Shown: piece after piece, positions 10,951 through 18,775 of the stretch
Layout of the letters: each line of letters opens with the position of its first letter
Numbering within the stretch: the first letter of the stretch is position 1
NCBI RefSeq assembly: GCF_002078175.1
Contig: NZ_MWFK01000001.1
Location: forward strand, 310,001 to 374,000
From: Streptomyces sp. M41(2017)
GTDB lineage: Bacteria > Actinomycetota > Actinomycetes > Streptomycetales > Streptomycetaceae
Reading direction: 5' to 3'
Length of the DNA stretch: 64,000 bases
Program-made: the position numbers and the translations under genes
The notes under the pieces: model-generated
Seen by the model: the letters and a program-made list of their open reading frames with translations, nothing else
The model's database searches: none
What the model was told of the DNA's origin: nothing

Positions 10951-10982
10951 CAACCCGCCGATCTTCCCCCGTCGGCGGGTTG
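10951..10982 (+). terminator. Terminator after panB
   Basis: A perfect 11-bp stem (caacccgccga with its complement at 10972-10982) encloses a 10-nt loop. It lies 37 nt after the panB stop codon and separates it from the ABC exporter promoter. Confidence 0.75.
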
Positions 10983-11043
10983 TCGCCTTTCCCGGCCCGT
11001 CCACCGGGGTCCTCCGCGCGCTGTCGGCCGCTCTCCCCAGTCC

Positions 11044-11115
11044 TGCCGGTCGACTGTCGGCGACCTATCGGTAGCAGTCGGCGTGCTGTAGGCATCCTGT
11101 CGGTCGTTTGTCGGT
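11044..11115 (+). repeat. Seven TGTCGG-like boxes in an 11-bp-phased array before the ABC exporter
   Basis: Hexamers begin at 11044 (TGCCGG), 11055 (TGTCGG), 11066 (TATCGG), 11076 (AGTCGG), 11087 (TGTAGG), 11098 (TGTCGG) and 11109 (TGTCGG). The steps are 11, 11, 10, 11, 11 and 11 bp, one helical turn each. Most boxes are followed by T or C, giving a 7-bp box plus 4-bp spacer. A further TGTCGG at 11022 is two turns upstream of the first. The array ends about 22 nt before the start codon of the exporter ATPase. Such layouts are typical targets of SARP/AfsR or PhoP-type activators. A SARP gene lies two genes downstream, but its own upstream region lacks the box. Confidence 0.8.
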
Positions 11116-11136
11116 GGCGACTGACACCTTGGGGAC

Positions 11137-12171
11137 ATGACGCGAACCGACAACACGCCCCGACAAGCTGCGACCGGCCGCAGCGCCGTCACCGTACGGG
11201 GTCTGGTCAAGCACTACGGCGAGACCAAGGCGCTGGACGGGGTCGACCTGGATGTGCGCGAGGGCACCGTCCTCGGCGTACTGGGTCCCAACGGCGCCGG
11301 CAAGACCACCCTCGTCCGCTGCCTGTCCACCCTGGTCACCCCGGACGCCGGACAGGCCACGGTCGCCGGGTACGACGTACTGAAGCAGCCCCGGCAGCTG
11401 CGCCGGGTGATAGGGCTCACCGGCCAGTACGCCTCGGTCGACGAGAAGCTCCCGGGCTGGGAGAACCTCTACATGATCGGGCGGCTGCTCGACCTGCCGC
11501 GCAAGGACGCCCGCAGGCGGGCCGACGAGCTCCTGGAGCGCTTCTCCCTCACCGACGCCGCCAAGCGCCCCGCGTCCACGTACTCCGGCGGTATGCGCCG
11601 CCGGCTCGACCTGGCCGCCTCGATGATCGGCAGCCCGGCCGTGCTGTACCTGGACGAGCCGACGACCGGCCTCGACCCGCGCACCCGCAACGAGGTGTGG
11701 CAGGAGGTCAAGCGCATGGTCGCCGACGGCGTCACCGTGCTGCTCACCACCCAGTACATGGAGGAGGCCGAGCAGTTGGCCTCCGAGCTGACGGTCATCG
11801 ACCGCGGCAAGGTCATCGCGAACGGCATGGTCGACGAGCTGAAGGCCCGTGTCGGCGGCCGCACGCTGCGGATCCGCCCGCTGGACCCGCTGCAACTGCG
11901 CCCGCTGGCCGCCATGTTCGACGAGATGGGCCTGACCGGCCTCGCCACGACGATCGTGGACAGCGAGACCGGCAGCGTGCTGGTCCCGATCCTCAGCGAC
12001 GAGCAGCTCACCGCCGTCGTCGGCGCGGTCACCGCGCGCGGCATCACCATCGCCGCCATCTCCACCGAACTGCCCAGTCTGGACGAGGTGTTCCTGTCGC
12101 TCACCGGCCACAAGGCCAGTGCCCCGCAGGACGAGATCCCCGCCCGCGCCTACGAGGAGGTCTCCGCATGA
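11137..12171 (+). CDS. ABC exporter ATP-binding protein, DrrA type
   Basis: The 344-residue ATPase belongs to the daunorubicin-resistance DrrA family. It has Walker A GPNGAGKTT from G50, the signature YSGGMRRRLDLA from Y149, Walker B ending LDEPTT at D173-E174, and the H-loop replaced by Gln in LLTTQYMEEAEQL. That Gln is normal in this family. The C-terminal DrrA extension of about 100 residues (ending in a LPSLDEVFLSLTG motif) is complete. Its TGA overlaps the ATG of the permease gene, so the two are translationally coupled. The 11-bp-phased repeat array directly upstream suggests strong activator control, and a possible -10 (TGACAC, 11122-11127) would give a nearly leaderless mRNA. Confidence 0.94.
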   Translation: MTRTDNTPRQAATGRSAVTVRGLVKHYGETKALDGVDLDVREGTVLGVLGPNGAGKTTLVRCLSTLVTPDAGQATVAGYDVLKQPRQLRRVIGLTGQYASVDEKLPGWENLYMIGRLLDLPRKDARRRADELLERFSLTDAAKRPASTYSGGMRRRLDLAASMIGSPAVLYLDEPTTGLDPRTRNEVWQEVKRMVADGVTVLLTTQYMEEAEQLASELTVIDRGKVIANGMVDELKARVGGRTLRIRPLDPLQLRPLAAMFDEMGLTGLATTIVDSETGSVLVPILSDEQLTAVVGAVTARGITIAAISTELPSLDEVFLSLTGHKASAPQDEIPARAYEEVSA

Positions 12172-12992
12172 GTACCGCCGTCCTGGAAGCCCCCCTCGCC
12201 GCCGAGGGCGACTCCCGCATCTCACCCCGCGCGCACGCCCGCCACATCGGCGCCCTGGTCCGCCGCAACCTGCTGTGGATCCGCCAGGACCCCGAGTCGA
12301 TGTTCGACGCGGTCCTGATGCCGGTCGTCTTCACCCTGCTCTTCGTGTACGTCTTCGGCGGTTCCATCGGCCAGTCCCTGGGCGGCGGACAGCAGCAGTA
12401 CGTGCAGTACGTCGTGCCCGGCCTGCTCGCCATGATGGGCATGAACATCGCGACAGCCGTCGGCACCGGCTTCAACCAGGACTTCCACACCGGCGTCATG
12501 GACCGCTTCCGGACCCTGCCGATCGGCCAGGGGTCCGTGCTCTTCGCCAAGATCGTGGTGGAGCTGATGCGGATGCTCGTCGCCACGACGATCCTCCTGG
12601 TCGTGGGCGTGCTCGTCGGCTTCGACATCGAGAACTGGCCCGGCCTGTTCGCCGCCGTCGGACTCGCGACCCTGTTCGGCTCCGCCCTGATGTGGATCTT
12701 CCTGGTCCTCGGCGTGACGATGAAGAACGCCCAGTCCGTCCAGGCGATGGGCTTCCTGGTGCTGATGCCGCTCCAGTTCGGATCGTCGATCTTCTCGCCC
12801 ACCCAGACCATGCCGGGCTGGCTGCAGAACTTCACGGACTACAACCCGCTGTCGGCGCTCGCGGACAGCGCGCGTGGCCTGATGGTCGGCGGCCCGGTCG
12901 CCCACGACCTGTGGGTGACGCTGGCCTGGACCGCCGGACTCACGGTGGTGATGGCGCCGATCGCGATCCACAAGTTCCGCACCAAGAGCTGA
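12168..12992 (+). CDS. ABC-2 type exporter permease, DrrB type
   Basis: The 274-residue membrane protein has about six helices and the ABC2_membrane/DrrB pattern: an N-terminal amphipathic segment (IGALVRRNLLWIRQDPES), MPVVFTLLFVYVFGGS as helix 1, and MDRFRTLPI as the coupling loop. The C-terminal FSPTQTMPGWLQ ... YNPLSALADSAR is typical. It starts at an ATGA overlap with the ATPase gene and should form the export complex with it. The substrate is unknown; relatives export lipophilic antibiotics or lipids. Confidence 0.92.
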   Translation: MSTAVLEAPLAAEGDSRISPRAHARHIGALVRRNLLWIRQDPESMFDAVLMPVVFTLLFVYVFGGSIGQSLGGGQQQYVQYVVPGLLAMMGMNIATAVGTGFNQDFHTGVMDRFRTLPIGQGSVLFAKIVVELMRMLVATTILLVVGVLVGFDIENWPGLFAAVGLATLFGSALMWIFLVLGVTMKNAQSVQAMGFLVLMPLQFGSSIFSPTQTMPGWLQNFTDYNPLSALADSARGLMVGGPVAHDLWVTLAWTAGLTVVMAPIAIHKFRTKS

Positions 12993-13047
12993 CGTTCGCA
13001 GCGGGCCCCGGCCTCCGGAGCCATGGCCCGCCGGTTCGCGTCGCGTC

Positions 13048-16000
13048 TCACACGAGGGCGACGGCCTCCTCCGCGGAGAGGCCGTCGCCCTCCGCGTACG
13101 CGGCCGCGAAGTCCGCCTCCCCCAGCAGGGCACGCGCCCCCGTCTCGGCCTGCCGGCGCACCTCCGCCTCCATCGGGCCGGCGAAGTGCCCCGGCGGCAG
13201 CAGCCCGTCGGCGGCGCCCAGCAGCCGGGCCGCGTCACGGACCCGGCGACCGCCGTCCAGACCGGTGAGCGCGATGGCCGCGGTGGTCAGGTGCGCGGAG
13301 ATCATGTGCGGGGCGATCATCTTGGCGAGCGGGTCGATGGACTGCCGCACCGCGTGACGCGCGTTGTCCAGCGCGCTCTCGAACCGCCCGTCGATGGTGT
13401 CGAGCCAGGCCTCCAGGCCGACCACGAACCCGTCGAAGACCATGAAGGTGCTGGCGCCGAACTGCTCCCGCAGCAGGCGCAGTTGCTCGCGCGCCTCGGT
13501 GACGCGGCCGCTGCGGCCCAGCCAGGTCGTGAGGAAGAGCCGGGCGGCGGGCATGGCTTCGTTGTGGGCGCCGTTGCCTTCGGCCAGCACCTCGCGCAGC
13601 ATCCGCTCGCCCTGCTCGGCGTCCCCCAGCTCGATGCGCATGCTGGCGAGCCGGACGGTCAGGACCGCCTGCTGGGCGCGGGCGCCGAGCTGCTCGGCGT
13701 ACCGGGCGGCCTCCGCGTAGTCCGCCGCGGCGGCCGCGTAGTCACCGGTGCGTTCGTGGGACTCGCCGCGGGCGGAGAGCGACTCCGCGGCTCCCCAGGC
13801 GTCACCGATCCGGACGAAGATCTCCAGCGCGTCGTCGGCGTCCGCGGTGGCGTCGCCCGCCAGGTCGGAGCGGTTGGCGTGGATGTTGGCCCGCATCTGG
13901 AGGGCGGCGGCCAGCTCCCACTCGTAGCCGAGGTCGCGGCAGGTGCGCACCGACGCGTCGATGACCGCGGTGACCTGTTCCAGGGTGCCGGTGAGGAGCA
14001 CCGCGTAGAACCAGAGGTTGCCGGGGCTGCGGCAGGTCTGCGGGGTGCCCGGTTCGTAGGTCGCGGCGATCGTGCGGAGCTTCTCCCGGGCCTCGGGGGT
14101 CTGCCAGGCGTCCATGTCCATGTCCATGTAGGCGAGATGGAACAGATGGACACCGCGCCGGGCCTCGTCGAGGATCTCCGCGCGCATCGGAGGCGGCGTG
14201 TCAGTGCACCGCTCGTACAACGGCGGGACCGGGGCGGCGGGCGGCAGGAAGGGGTCGGGGCCGAGTGCCATCACCTCCCGGGACCAGGCGCGGGCGTCGA
14301 CGCGCTGGTCGCGGATCTGCCAGTACCAGGCCAGCGAGAGGACCATGCACAGGGCCTCCTGCTCGTCCCGGGCGGCGACCGCGCGGCGCAGGGCCGTGCG
14401 CAGGTTCTCGTACTCCCGCTCGATGACCTCGATGGCGGCCCGCTGCTCGGGGCCGCGCAGCAACGGGTCGGTGGTGCGGGCGAGTTCGCGGTAGTACGTG
14501 AGGTGGGCGCGCTCGGTGGTCTCGCGGCGGCCGGATTCGTCGAGGCGTTCCGCCGCGTACTCGGTGACGGTCTCCAGCAGCCGGTAGCGCATTCCGCCCT
14601 CGCCCGAAGGGGCCGCGACGACCAGGGACTTGTCGACGAGGGAGCCGAGGACGTCCAGTGCGGCCGGGCCGCAGACGGCCTCGGCGGCGGCCAGGTCGCA
14701 GCCTCCGGCGAAGACGGACAGCCGCCGCAGGGCGTCCCGTTCGGCCGCGTCGAGCAGGTCCCAGGACCAGTCGACGACGGCTCGCAGGGTCTGCTGCCGC
14801 GGCAGCACCGTGCGGCTGCCCGAGGTGAGCAGCCGGAAACGGTCGTCGAGCCGGTCGGCGATCTGCCGGGGGGTGAGCATCCGCAGCCGGGCGGCGGCGA
14901 GTTCGATGGCGAGCGGGAGGCCGTCGAGGCGGTGGCAGATCTCCGCGGCCGCCTCCGGATCGTCCTCGACGCGGAAGCCGGCACGGGCGGCGGCGCCCCG
15001 GTCGGCGAGCAGCCGCAGCGCGACGGGCTCCGGCAGTGGTTCCACGGGGCGCACCAACTCCCCCGGCACACCGAGGGGTTCGCGGCTGGTGGCCAGGACG
15101 GTCAGCCCCGGACAGCGTTCCAGGAGTGCCTCGGCGAGGTGTGCGGCGGCGTCGACGACGTGCTCGCAGTTGTCGAGGACGATCAGCATGCGGCGTCTGC
15201 CGCAGTGTTCGGCGAGCCGGGTGAGCGGATCGTCGTGCCGGTCGGCGACGGCCCGCATCTCCTCGGCGCCGGCGCCGCGCAGCACGGTCTCGCGGGCGCC
15301 GACAGCGGTCAGGACGGCCTCGGGCACGGCCTCCGGGTCGTCGACGGGGGCGAGTTCGGCGAGCCAGACGCCGTCCGGGAGGGCGGGGGCGAGGGCCTCG
15401 GCGACCTCCTGCGAGAGCCGTGTCTTGCCGGCTCCGCCCGGCCCGAGCAGCGTCACGAGGCGGGCGCCCGCGAGGTCACCGCGGATGGCATCGATGTCCG
15501 ACTCGCGGCCGACGAAGGAGGTGAGGCGGGCCCGCAGGTTGCCGGGTGGCAGGACGGCGGGATGACCCGGGCTCGCCGTATCCGGCGCGGGGACGGCGCC
15601 GTCCGTGTCCGGGCCCGCGCCGTTCCGGGAGGGGGCGGCCGGGCCGGTGCCGGCCGTTCCCGGGGCGTCCGTCGCGGCGGCGCCCGGGGAGGAGGGGCGG
15701 AGCCCGGCTGCCGGGCCGGGTCGGGCGTCGGCGGTGGCGCGCGAGCCCGCGGGGCCGCGTGCGGGGCCGGTGGCGTGACGGTCCACGGTGGCCGATCGGG
15801 TCCGCCCCGGGGTCCCGGCCGGTCCGGGAACCGTGTCCCAGGTCAGGAGTTCGGCGTGCAGGGCGCGCAGTTCCGGACCCGGATCGGAGCCCAGCCGGTC
15901 GGCGAGGAGCGCGCGGACGGACTCGTAGGCGGCGAGGGCGGCGGCGGGCCGGCCGGCGTCGCGCAGCGCGCGCAGCCGCAGGACGTGCAGCGGTTCGTCG

Positions 16001-16563
16001 AGCGGATGCAGATCGCACAGGGCGCTCAGCTCGGGCAGCACCTGCTCGGCCCGGCCCAGCGCGAGGGAGGCGGTCAGGCGGGCCCGGAGGACGTCGAGCC
16101 GCCGGGTCTCCCAGCGGGCGGACTCGGCGGTGCGGTCCGGGAGATCGGCGAGGGCCGGGCCCTGCCACAGGGCGAGGGCGTCGTCCAGTACGGCGGCGGC
16201 CTTGGCGGGGTCGCCGTCGGCGAGGGCGCGGGCGCCCTCGCCCGCGAGCCGCTCGAAGCGGTTCAGGTCGATGTCGTCGGCCGCGGCGGCCAGCCGGTAG
16301 CCGCCGTCCACGGACTCGACCGCGTCCGCGCCGAGGGCCCGGCGCAGCCGGCCCACCAGTGCCTGGAGCGCGCCGGGCGCGTCGGCGGGCGGGTCGCCGT
16401 CCCACACCTCGTCGACCAGCACGGCCGCGGGGACGGTCCGTCCGGGCCGCAGCGCGAGGACGGTCAGCAGGGCGCGCAGCCGCGCGCCGCCGACCGGAAC
16501 GGCCGTGCCGTCGGGGCGGAGTGCCTGGGTGGTTCCGAGGATGCGGTAGCGCACGGGGTCCAT
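13048..16563 (-). CDS. SARP/AfsR-type transcriptional regulator with NB-ARC and TPR regions
   Basis: This 1171-residue regulator has four parts. An OmpR-like winged helix (from VRYRILGTTQ, about residues 3-90, with LVDEVWDGDPP) is followed by a bacterial transcriptional activation domain (about 95-245, with DDIDLNRFERL). A disordered Pro/Ala/Gly-rich linker of about 90 residues comes next. The STAND-type ATPase has Walker A GPGGAGKTR at K380, Walker B LIVLDNCEHV and the sensor LATSREPLG. The C-terminal half contains TPR-like helical repeats. SARPs usually bind direct repeats with 11-bp spacing to activate secondary metabolism. The ATG at 16563 has GGAG close by and starts at the domain edge; an upstream ATG at 16611 lacks a ribosome site. 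It is convergent with the DrrAB pair. Confidence 0.92.
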   Translation of the reverse strand: MDPVRYRILGTTQALRPDGTAVPVGGARLRALLTVLALRPGRTVPAAVLVDEVWDGDPPADAPGALQALVGRLRRALGADAVESVDGGYRLAAAADDIDLNRFERLAGEGARALADGDPAKAAAVLDDALALWQGPALADLPDRTAESARWETRRLDVLRARLTASLALGRAEQVLPELSALCDLHPLDEPLHVLRLRALRDAGRPAAALAAYESVRALLADRLGSDPGPELRALHAELLTWDTVPGPAGTPGRTRSATVDRHATGPARGPAGSRATADARPGPAAGLRPSSPGAAATDAPGTAGTGPAAPSRNGAGPDTDGAVPAPDTASPGHPAVLPPGNLRARLTSFVGRESDIDAIRGDLAGARLVTLLGPGGAGKTRLSQEVAEALAPALPDGVWLAELAPVDDPEAVPEAVLTAVGARETVLRGAGAEEMRAVADRHDDPLTRLAEHCGRRRMLIVLDNCEHVVDAAAHLAEALLERCPGLTVLATSREPLGVPGELVRPVEPLPEPVALRLLADRGAAARAGFRVEDDPEAAAEICHRLDGLPLAIELAAARLRMLTPRQIADRLDDRFRLLTSGSRTVLPRQQTLRAVVDWSWDLLDAAERDALRRLSVFAGGCDLAAAEAVCGPAALDVLGSLVDKSLVVAAPSGEGGMRYRLLETVTEYAAERLDESGRRETTERAHLTYYRELARTTDPLLRGPEQRAAIEVIEREYENLRTALRRAVAARDEQEALCMVLSLAWYWQIRDQRVDARAWSREVMALGPDPFLPPAAPVPPLYERCTDTPPPMRAEILDEARRGVHLFHLAYMDMDMDAWQTPEAREKLRTIAATYEPGTPQTCRSPGNLWFYAVLLTGTLEQVTAVIDASVRTCRDLGYEWELAAALQMRANIHANRSDLAGDATADADDALEIFVRIGDAWGAAESLSARGESHERTGDYAAAAADYAEAARYAEQLGARAQQAVLTVRLASMRIELGDAEQGERMLREVLAEGNGAHNEAMPAARLFLTTWLGRSGRVTEAREQLRLLREQFGASTFMVFDGFVVGLEAWLDTIDGRFESALDNARHAVRQSIDPLAKMIAPHMISAHLTTAAIALTGLDGGRRVRDAARLLGAADGLLPPGHFAGPMEAEVRRQAETGARALLGEADFAAAYAEGDGLSAEEAVALV
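13054..13092. terminator. Inverted repeat at the 3' end of the SARP coding region
   Basis: A perfect 15-bp stem (13054-13068 with 13078-13092, 9-nt loop) lies inside the last codons of the SARP gene, facing the end of the exporter operon 62 nt away. It may act as a terminator for the convergent transcripts. The codons it covers encode a Ser-Ala-Glu-Glu-Ala-Val stretch, so codon choice may have been shaped to keep the stem. Confidence 0.5.
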
Positions 16564-16850
16564 TGTCTCCGGTGGCCTGGGGTGCGGGGTCGGGGCGGTC
16601 GGGTCCGGCATGAACGGGTGGGCACGGGCGGCTCCGGTCCTGTCGCACCGCTGCCGCTCCGCCCGACGTATTCGGCGGCCGGCCGGTCGCGCCGGCCCCT
16701 CCGCCCGCCGTCTCCGGGACACGGCCGCTTCGGCGGGCCGGCCCGGGTGGCCGCCGCGCGCCGTCCGGCCGGTGACGTGGGCGCGGGTGTCCGCCCCTAC
16801 CCTCTCCGGAACCAATACCCGATGGCGAGACGTTTTCCGCGTGAGCCCGG

Positions 16851-16856
16851 TACGGT
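16851..16856 (+). promoter_or_regulatory. Possible -10 element TACGGT before the M50 protease gene
   Basis: The 344-nt gap between the divergent SARP and M50 genes holds no gene. TACGGT at 16851-16856 fits the TAnnnT -10 pattern and would leave a leader of about 45 nt with GGGAG just before the ATG at 16908. The rest of the gap is GC-rich, with ggccggcc-type dyads around 16677-16735. No TGTCGG box like those at 11 kb is seen here. Confidence 0.35.
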
Positions 16857-16907
16857 CGGGCAGGCCCGAGCACCGTCGTCGTCAGTCCAGCCAGTCCAGG
16901 GAGCCCC

Positions 16908-17708
16908 ATGACCACCGCCGCGACCCGCCGCAGCGACCGGAGGATCAGCCCCGTCTTCGTCGGGATCGTGGCCGTCATGGCGGTGACCGCCTGGGCGACC
17001 TGGACGGGATTCGCCGAGCAGCCCGGTCTGGCCGTCTTCCTGTTCGTGACGGCCGCCTGGATCGTCTCCCTGTGCCTGCACGAGTACGCGCACGCGCGCA
17101 CCGCCCTGCACAGCGGCGACATCTCGATCGGCGCCAAGGGCTATCTGACGCTGAACCCGCTGAAGTACACGCACGCCCTGCTGAGCATCGTGCTGCCGGT
17201 GATCTTCGTGATCATGGGAGGGATCGGCCTGCCCGGCGGCGCGGTCTTCATCGAGCGGAACCGCATCCAGGGCCGCTGGAAGCACAGCCTCATCTCGGCG
17301 GCGGGTCCGCTGACGAACGTGCTGTTCGCCGTCGTGTGCACGGCACCGTTCTGGCTCGGCGGCCTGGACGGCGTCCCGGACGCGTTCCGCTACGCGCTGG
17401 CGTTCCTCGCCCTGCTCCAGGTGACGGCCGCGATCCTGAACTTCCTGCCGGTCCCGGGCCTCGACGGCTACGGCGTGATCGAGCCGTGGCTGTCGTACGG
17501 CATCCGGCGGCAGGTCGAGCCGTTCGCGCCGTTCGGTCTGCTCGCGGTGTTCGCCGTGCTGTGGATCCCGTCGGTGAACACCGTGTTCTTCGACGCGATC
17601 TACTCGATCCTGGGCGGCCTCGGCATCGACGACGTGCAGCGCTACTGCGGTCAGGACCTCTACCGCTTCTGGGACGGCGTCGACGAGTTCTGCACCGTCA
17701 GTCGCTGA
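16908..17708 (+). CDS. Site-2 protease-like (M50 family) membrane metalloprotein
   Basis: The 266-residue protein has about five to six membrane helices. The zinc-binding HExxH is HEYAH at H58-E59-H62, in the second helix. The third ligand sits in the FLPVPGLDGYG motif near residue 180, the M50 (N)PxDG counterpart. It has no PDZ or CBS domain, so it is a minimal family member. M50 proteins cut substrates within the membrane, for example anti-sigma factors; the substrate here is unknown. Its 3' end overlaps the convergent small gene by 11 bp. Confidence 0.87.
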   Translation: MTTAATRRSDRRISPVFVGIVAVMAVTAWATWTGFAEQPGLAVFLFVTAAWIVSLCLHEYAHARTALHSGDISIGAKGYLTLNPLKYTHALLSIVLPVIFVIMGGIGLPGGAVFIERNRIQGRWKHSLISAAGPLTNVLFAVVCTAPFWLGGLDGVPDAFRYALAFLALLQVTAAILNFLPVPGLDGYGVIEPWLSYGIRRQVEPFAPFGLLAVFAVLWIPSVNTVFFDAIYSILGGLGIDDVQRYCGQDLYRFWDGVDEFCTVSR

Positions 17709-17886
17709 CCGGACCGGAGCCCTCACGCACCCGGCCGCGGCGCGCGTAGTACCAGGTCATGTTCGAGGACAGGCCCGCGAGCAGGACCCACACGACGCCG
17801 AGCCAGCTGCCCTGGACGAACGAGACGACGGCCGCGGCCACGGAGAGGACACAGACGGCGAGGGCGTAGAGAGCGAGGCGGGGCAT
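17698..17886 (-). CDS. Small membrane protein of unknown function
   Basis: The 62-residue product has two membrane helices (LYALAVCVLSVAAAVVSFV and VVWVLLAGLSSNM) and a charged C-terminus with WYYARRGRVREG. The ATG at 17886 is preceded by AGGAG at the right spacing; an upstream ATG at 17922 lacks one. No family is recognised. It overlaps the 3' end of the M50 protein gene on the other strand. Confidence 0.7.
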   Translation of the reverse strand: MPRLALYALAVCVLSVAAAVVSFVQGSWLGVVWVLLAGLSSNMTWYYARRGRVREGSGPVSD

Positions 17887-18003
17887 GGGGTCGGCTCCTG
17901 TCGGGGGGACACTGCTTGTCACCAGTGTCCCCCACGCGCCCGGCCCGGCCCGCCCCGGACCGTCGGCGTCCCCCGTGCGGCTCTCGCCGTCCCGGGGCCC
18001 GTC

Positions 18004-18708
18004 TCAGACGTCCGTCACCCGCAGGCCCGCGTGGGCCTTGTAGCGCCGGTTCACCGAGATCAGGTTGGCGACCAGGGACTCGACCTGGTGGGCGTTGCGC
18101 AGCCGGCCCGCGAAGACGCCGCGCATGCCGGAGATACGGCCGGCGAGCGCCTGCACGATCTCGACGTCGGCCCGCTCCTCGCCGAGAACCATCACGTCGG
18201 TGTCGATCTGCTCGATCGCGGGGTCCGCGAGCAACACGGCCGAGAGGTGGTGGAAGGCCGCGGTGACGCGGGAGTCGGGCAGCAGGGCGGCGGCCTGTTC
18301 GGCGGCGCTGCCCTCCTCCGGCTTCAGCGCGTAGGCGCCCTTCTTGTCGAAGCCGAGCGGGTTGACGCAGTCGACGACGAGCTTCCCGGACAGTTCCTCG
18401 CGCAGCGCGGCGAGGGTGTCGCCGTGGCCCTCCCAGGGCACGGCGACGATCACGATGTCGCTGCGGCGCGCCGTCTCCGCGTTGTCGGCCCCCTCGACGC
18501 CGTTGCCGAGCTCGTCGGCGGCGGCGCGGGCGCGGTCCGCGGCACGCGAACCGATGATCACCTTCTGTCCCGCCCGGGCGAGCCGGTAGGCGAGGCCCTT
18601 GCCCTGCGGACCGGTGCCGCCCAGCACGCCGACGACGAGCCCGGACACGTCGGGCAGATCCCAGGGGTCCTTGGCGGGGGCCTTCTGTGCACTGTCAGTA
18701 GAGGTCAT
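18004..18708 (-). CDS. npdG: F420-dependent NADPH oxidoreductase
   Basis: The 234-residue enzyme transfers hydride between NADPH and coenzyme F420. The Rossmann motif GVLGGTGPQGKGLAYRLA is followed by GSRAADRA, which binds the NADPH phosphate through the Ser-Arg pair. VIVAVPWEGH, VDCVNPLGFDKKG and the C-terminal RNAHQVESL motif are typical of the F420 reductase family. It starts leaderless: a TAAGGT hexamer lies 6 nt before the ATG. It would supply reduced F420 in this actinomycete. Confidence 0.93.
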   Translation of the reverse strand: MTSTDSAQKAPAKDPWDLPDVSGLVVGVLGGTGPQGKGLAYRLARAGQKVIIGSRAADRARAAADELGNGVEGADNAETARRSDIVIVAVPWEGHGDTLAALREELSGKLVVDCVNPLGFDKKGAYALKPEEGSAAEQAAALLPDSRVTAAFHHLSAVLLADPAIEQIDTDVMVLGEERADVEIVQALAGRISGMRGVFAGRLRNAHQVESLVANLISVNRRYKAHAGLRVTDV

Positions 18709-18714
18709 GGGCCG

Positions 18715-18720
18715 ACCTTA
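18715..18720 (-). promoter_or_regulatory. -10 element TAAGGT of leaderless npdG
   Basis: On the minus strand TAAGGT is followed by 6 nt and the ATG of npdG. No Shine-Dalgarno sequence lies between them. Confidence 0.55.
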
Positions 18721-18775
18721 CGTGCGCGGACGGGGGCCCCGCGTGTCAGGTGGCGGTGCGCCCGGGTGAGCGCGG

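Noticed and set aside
11044..11115. Interpreting the TGTCGG array as replication iterons
   Set aside because: No replication initiator gene or AT-rich unwinding region is near, and the array sits immediately before an exporter start codon.
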